The notes under the pieces are model-generated. The model did no database searches. It was not told the origin of the DNA and saw only the letters and a list, made by a program, of their open reading frames with translations. 24,128 bases of DNA from a virus: positions 1-24,128 of IMG/VR virus record IMGVR_UViG_3300009412_000036. The stretch is one strand, 5' to 3'. Shown here piece after piece: positions 22,155 to 24,128 of the stretch (the first letter of the stretch is position 1; every line of letters starts with the position of its first letter). Both the position numbers and the translations under genes were made by a program.

Positions 22155-22584
22155 GGCCCTTCAGCTGCCCGAGAATGTCTTCGAACAGGTTGCCTTGGTT
22201 GCCCGAACTCATGCGCAACTCGTCCACCGGCGACAGGCCGAAAAGCGCGCTGTCGCGGCGCATGGCGTTCATCGCTTCCTGCTGTTGGCCCCAGGCGGCG
22301 GTCTTCTTCTGCTGGGCGCCGTTGCGGGTCTCGACCGTGTACCACATGCCCTCCATGGCGATGCAGGCCGTGGCCGCGACGAAGTTGGCGACGCTCTCGC
22401 AGTAGCTGGCCAGCTGGTAGGTGTGCAGCGGCTCCAGCCGCTCGCGGATGACCAGGTACGGGGCGAGTTCGTCCCAGACGCGTCGCGCCTCGTCGGACAT
22501 GAACTCGGGTGCGGCGGGCACGGGACGCGTCATGTCCTCGCGCATCGGCACCACGTTCTTCATCTGAGGCTTGGCGCCCTTCAT
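22135..22584 (-). CDS. terS: Terminase small subunit, P27 family (149 aa)
   Basis: The protein begins MKGAKPQMKNVVPMREDMTR and has the P27-type layout: a short basic N-terminus, PAAPEFMSDEARRVWDELAP, YLVIRERLEPLHTYQLASYC, and a Gln-rich stretch (NGAQQKKTAAWGQQQEAM) ending LFEDILGQLKGHG. The AGGAGG in the leader before ATG 22584 gives a strong ribosome binding site. It recognises the packaging site and activates the large subunit. The leader between it and the HNH gene is the expected place for the recognition site. Confidence 0.9.
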   Translation of the reverse strand: MKGAKPQMKNVVPMREDMTRPVPAAPEFMSDEARRVWDELAPYLVIRERLEPLHTYQLASYCESVANFVAATACIAMEGMWYTVETRNGAQQKKTAAWGQQQEAMNAMRRDSALFGLSPVDELRMSSGNQGNLFEDILGQLKGHGAASA

Positions 22585-22670
22585 GTCCTAAGCCCCTCCT
22601 GATGTGGCTTTTTTCTCCAATTCGCCGCGCACGAAAAAAGAGGTACTCCCGCCGGTTAACGCGGTGCGCC
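22585..22670. other. Candidate cos / packaging-site region with A/T inverted repeat
   Basis: The only intergenic stretch between HNH and terminase small subunit, the position of cos in HK97-type phages. It contains an inverted repeat with eight-base arms CTTTTTTC and GAAAAAAG (22608-22615 and 22633-22640) around a GC-rich 17-base centre with CGCCGCGC. It also holds the small-subunit ribosome binding site near the left end. The packaging role is inference from gene order. Confidence 0.4.
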
Positions 22671-23060
22671 TCAGATTTCCGACCCACCCCCGGTCTGTCC
22701 GTGCCAGACCTCGCCAGCCGTCTTTCGCGCGTGGCAGGCATGGCAGAGCGGCTGCCAGTTCGAGGTTTTCCAGAACAGGGTCCGATCCCCGCGATGCGGC
22801 TCGATGTGATCGACGTCCGTTGCCGCGACCGTCAGCCCCAACTCGGCGCAGTGACGGCAAAGAGGGTGGCGGGCGAGGTACGCTTCCCGCGCCTTTCGCC
22901 ACTTCCGGTCGTAGAGCTTTGAGCCCTTCCGTGCGATCGCGCTGCCCTTGGCCTCTTGGCTCGATACCTTTCGCCGCGCCGCGCGCTCGACCGTACAGTC
23001 GGGACAGAGATGCCCCTCGACGGCGACCTCGTCGCAGCCGGGTGCTGAGCAGAGTTTCAT
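22671..23060 (-). CDS. HNH endonuclease, HK97 gp74-like (129 aa)
   Basis: The N-terminal zinc-binding part has Cys4, Cys9, Cys19 and Cys22 (MKLCSAPGCDEVAVEGHLCP, then DC). The HNH core carries paired cysteines at 68/71 (LCRHC), DVDHIEPHRGDRTLFWKTSN with the catalytic His85 and Asn101, and LCHACHARKT with Cys106, Cys109 and His110. The second cysteine set should form a structural zinc site. Such proteins next to terminase cooperate with it at cos to cut concatemeric DNA in HK97-like phages. Start ATG 23060 leaves a non-coding region with a strong hairpin upstream. Confidence 0.93.
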   Translation of the reverse strand: MKLCSAPGCDEVAVEGHLCPDCTVERAARRKVSSQEAKGSAIARKGSKLYDRKWRKAREAYLARHPLCRHCAELGLTVAATDVDHIEPHRGDRTLFWKTSNWQPLCHACHARKTAGEVWHGQTGGGSEI

Positions 23061-23081
23061 GCGGGATGGACTACCTGAACG

Positions 23082-23120
23082 ACAAGAGCGCCCAAGGCGG
23101 GTGCCGCCGGGCGCTCTTGT
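23082..23120 (-). terminator. Large perfect hairpin between the regulator and HNH genes
   Basis: ACAAGAGCGCCC pairs perfectly with GGGCGCTCTTGT (12 base pairs). Inside it GGCGG pairs with CCGCC around a GTG loop, with AA unpaired on one side. This gives 17 paired bases, the most stable structure I see in this part. No T-run follows on the minus strand, so it may be a factor-dependent terminator, an RNA processing site or a late-operon leader structure. Confidence 0.5.
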
Positions 23121-23144
23121 GGATGATGCAGATAGAGATGCAGT

Positions 23145-23159
23145 CCGTTTAACAAACGG
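23145..23159. repeat. Small inverted repeat CCGTTT-AAC-AAACGG
   Basis: A six-base-pair perfect inverted repeat with a three-base loop, close to the stop codon at 23173 of the upstream gene. On the minus strand TTGACC lies next to it. It may be part of a regulatory region for the late genes or a weak hairpin. Confidence 0.3.
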
Positions 23160-23172
23160 TCAAGCCCCTTTC

Positions 23173-23961
23173 TTACATCTCACCGATGAAGCGGGTACAG
23201 AAGCGTCGCTGACGAGGCCTGGGACCCTGCATCCGTTCGAGTGCCTGAGATAGCGACACGGAAAGCTTCGCCACGTTCCGACCCGCTGACCAGCCGTGCG
23301 CCTTCAAGACATCGGCAACCGACGCATCCTCCAGGCAGACCATGTCCACCAGCCGCCGATCCGTGATCGGGGCAGCGCCGACACCGCCGCGCCGCGATGG
23401 CCTGACCTTGCGCAGCGCGACACCGTCTCCGACCCGTTTGCGCAGCCGGGCCAGCTTCTCCCGATCGGCAAGCACGGCATCGATGAAGCTGCCGCCGCCG
23501 GAACTGCCACCACGCTGGGCCGTCGCTTCAAGGGACGAACACTGGACGCCCGCAGTCGCATGCCGCTCGTAGAGGGAACGGTAGTCCCGGCCCATGGCCA
23601 CCTGCCCCGGTGTCAGGATCGGATCGGATGACTTGGCAGTAGCGGCCCGCGCCATGCGATCGAAGACGTCGGACCGGCGAGCACCCGTCCGCCCGTGCCA
23701 CATGGCCGATTGCGTATGCTGCGTTCCATCCGCCTTCGTGACGCACTCATCGGCGATCCACGTCTCCACCGGGCCACGTGCCGGAGCCACCTGCACGATC
23801 TCCGGACCGCATGCTTCGGGCACGACCGACGAGGATCGCAATCTCGCCAACCGCTCCGCCTCGGACGACAGGCGTGATCGGGCCGCGTCGGTCCTGGCCA
23901 TGCGCTCATGCGCCTCCACGCGGGCGACACCGGCGCGGTCCACCATGATGATCTCAGGCAT
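23173..23961 (-). CDS. Hypothetical phage protein with HTH-like C-terminus, possible late regulator (262 aa)
   Basis: The N-terminal half is helical and charged (residues 10-50). A central segment reads DPILTPGQVAMGRDYRSLYE, then RHATAGVQCSSLEATAQRGG, followed by a Gly/Ser linker and FIDAVLADREKLARLRKRVG. The C-terminus (ITDRRLVDMVCLEDASVADV, then LKAHGWSAGRNVAKLSVSLS) looks like a helix-turn-helix of the sigma-region-4 type. I recall a similar layout in Rhodobacterales phage proteins related to DUF6456, but cannot check. Position just before HNH and terminase fits a late-gene activator. The function is not proven. ATG 23961 overlaps the stop of the upstream gene by eight bases. Confidence 0.7.
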   Translation of the reverse strand: MPEIIMVDRAGVARVEAHERMARTDAARSRLSSEAERLARLRSSSVVPEACGPEIVQVAPARGPVETWIADECVTKADGTQHTQSAMWHGRTGARRSDVFDRMARAATAKSSDPILTPGQVAMGRDYRSLYERHATAGVQCSSLEATAQRGGSSGGGSFIDAVLADREKLARLRKRVGDGVALRKVRPSRRGGVGAAPITDRRLVDMVCLEDASVADVLKAHGWSAGRNVAKLSVSLSQALERMQGPRPRQRRFCTRFIGEM

Positions 23962-24128
23962 CGGCGCGCACTTCTTCCCCGTTTGCCACCAAGGCTTCCG
24001 CGTGGCGCAGCTGGTCGTAGTAGGCTGCGATCATCTCGGGATCGCCGGGATACGGTCTCCCCGCCTCGATGCGCCGCGTCGCAGCCGCGCGTGCGCCGCG
24101 CGCCTCGATCGACTGCGCGCGCAGCAGC
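23954..24128 (-). CDS. C-terminal part of an unknown phage gene (partial)
   Basis: An open frame enters from the right edge of the window and gives LLRAQSIEARGARAAATRRI, then PGDPEMIAAYYDQLRHAEAL and VANGEEVRADA, ending at TGA 23956-23954. It overlaps the start of the next gene by eight bases, so it is in the same operon. It is helical and Ala/Arg-rich; the family is not recognisable from 57 residues. Confidence 0.6.
   Translation of the reverse strand, partial: LLRAQSIEARGARAAATRRIEAGRPYPGDPEMIAAYYDQLRHAEALVANGEEVRADA

Noticed and set aside
20670-22451. 593-codon plus-strand frame opposite the terminase genes
   Set aside because: Lies fully antisense to terminase subunits with intact Walker and nuclease motifs; composition typical of an antisense frame.
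1-24128. CRISPR arrays, tRNA or rRNA genes, integrase
   Set aside because: No regularly spaced repeats, cloverleaf with a T-arm consensus, ribosomal motif or recombinase catalytic signature was noticed on either strand.

Overview
This window is most of the late (structural and lysis) half of a lambda/HK97-type siphophage prophage. It lies on the minus strand from about position 24128 down to about 2750. The left-hand 2.4 kb is decayed insertion-sequence and accessory DNA. High GC, strong third-position GC bias in the phage genes, GTA-like tail proteins and lysis proteins of a type I associate with Rhodobacterales prophages suggest an alphaproteobacterial host, probably Rhodobacterales. That assignment is inference; no 16S or host housekeeping gene is present.

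Left region (1-2750). The 3' end of a frameshifted IS21-type istB and its terminal repeats lie at 1-362. A decayed IS256/Mutator-type transposase lies at 612-1006 on the minus strand. Two small possible ORFs follow, then one intact 167-aa gene of unknown function (1857-2360, plus strand). A probably frameshifted small minus-strand gene (2431-2609) and a strong hairpin (2717-2749) mark the transition to phage DNA.

Read in transcription order from the right edge, the phage genes are: the end of an unknown gene (23954-24128); a possible late regulator with an HTH-like C-terminus (23173-23961); a large hairpin; an HNH endonuclease (22671-23060); a candidate cos region (22585-22670); terminase small and large subunits; portal; S49 head maturation protease; HK97-fold major capsid; a small head protein; three or four connector and completion proteins; tail tube; the tail assembly chaperone pair joined by an apparent lambda-type -1 frameshift at G GGA AAG; tape measure; two tail-tip proteins; a GNAT acetyltransferase where lambda and GTA clusters have an NlpC/P60 peptidase; a J-like tail tip protein; and a 953-aa tail fibre/tailspike. 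Most junctions are ATGA, GTGA or TGATG overlaps, so this looks like one long late operon.

The lysis module (about 5023-3114) contains a four-helix membrane protein, a one-helix coiled-coil membrane protein, an intrinsic terminator, a holin-like domain fused to a lysozyme through a SAR-like segment, an overlapping i-spanin/o-spanin pair, and an 18-residue hydrophobic peptide. A promoter-like sequence with TGTACG palindromes follows, in front of a final 85-aa gene. No integrase, repressor, replication gene, tRNA or CRISPR array was seen. The most interesting points are the holin-SAR-lysozyme fusion, the exact lambda slippery heptamer, the GNAT in the tail-tip cassette, and the candidate cos and operator regions.
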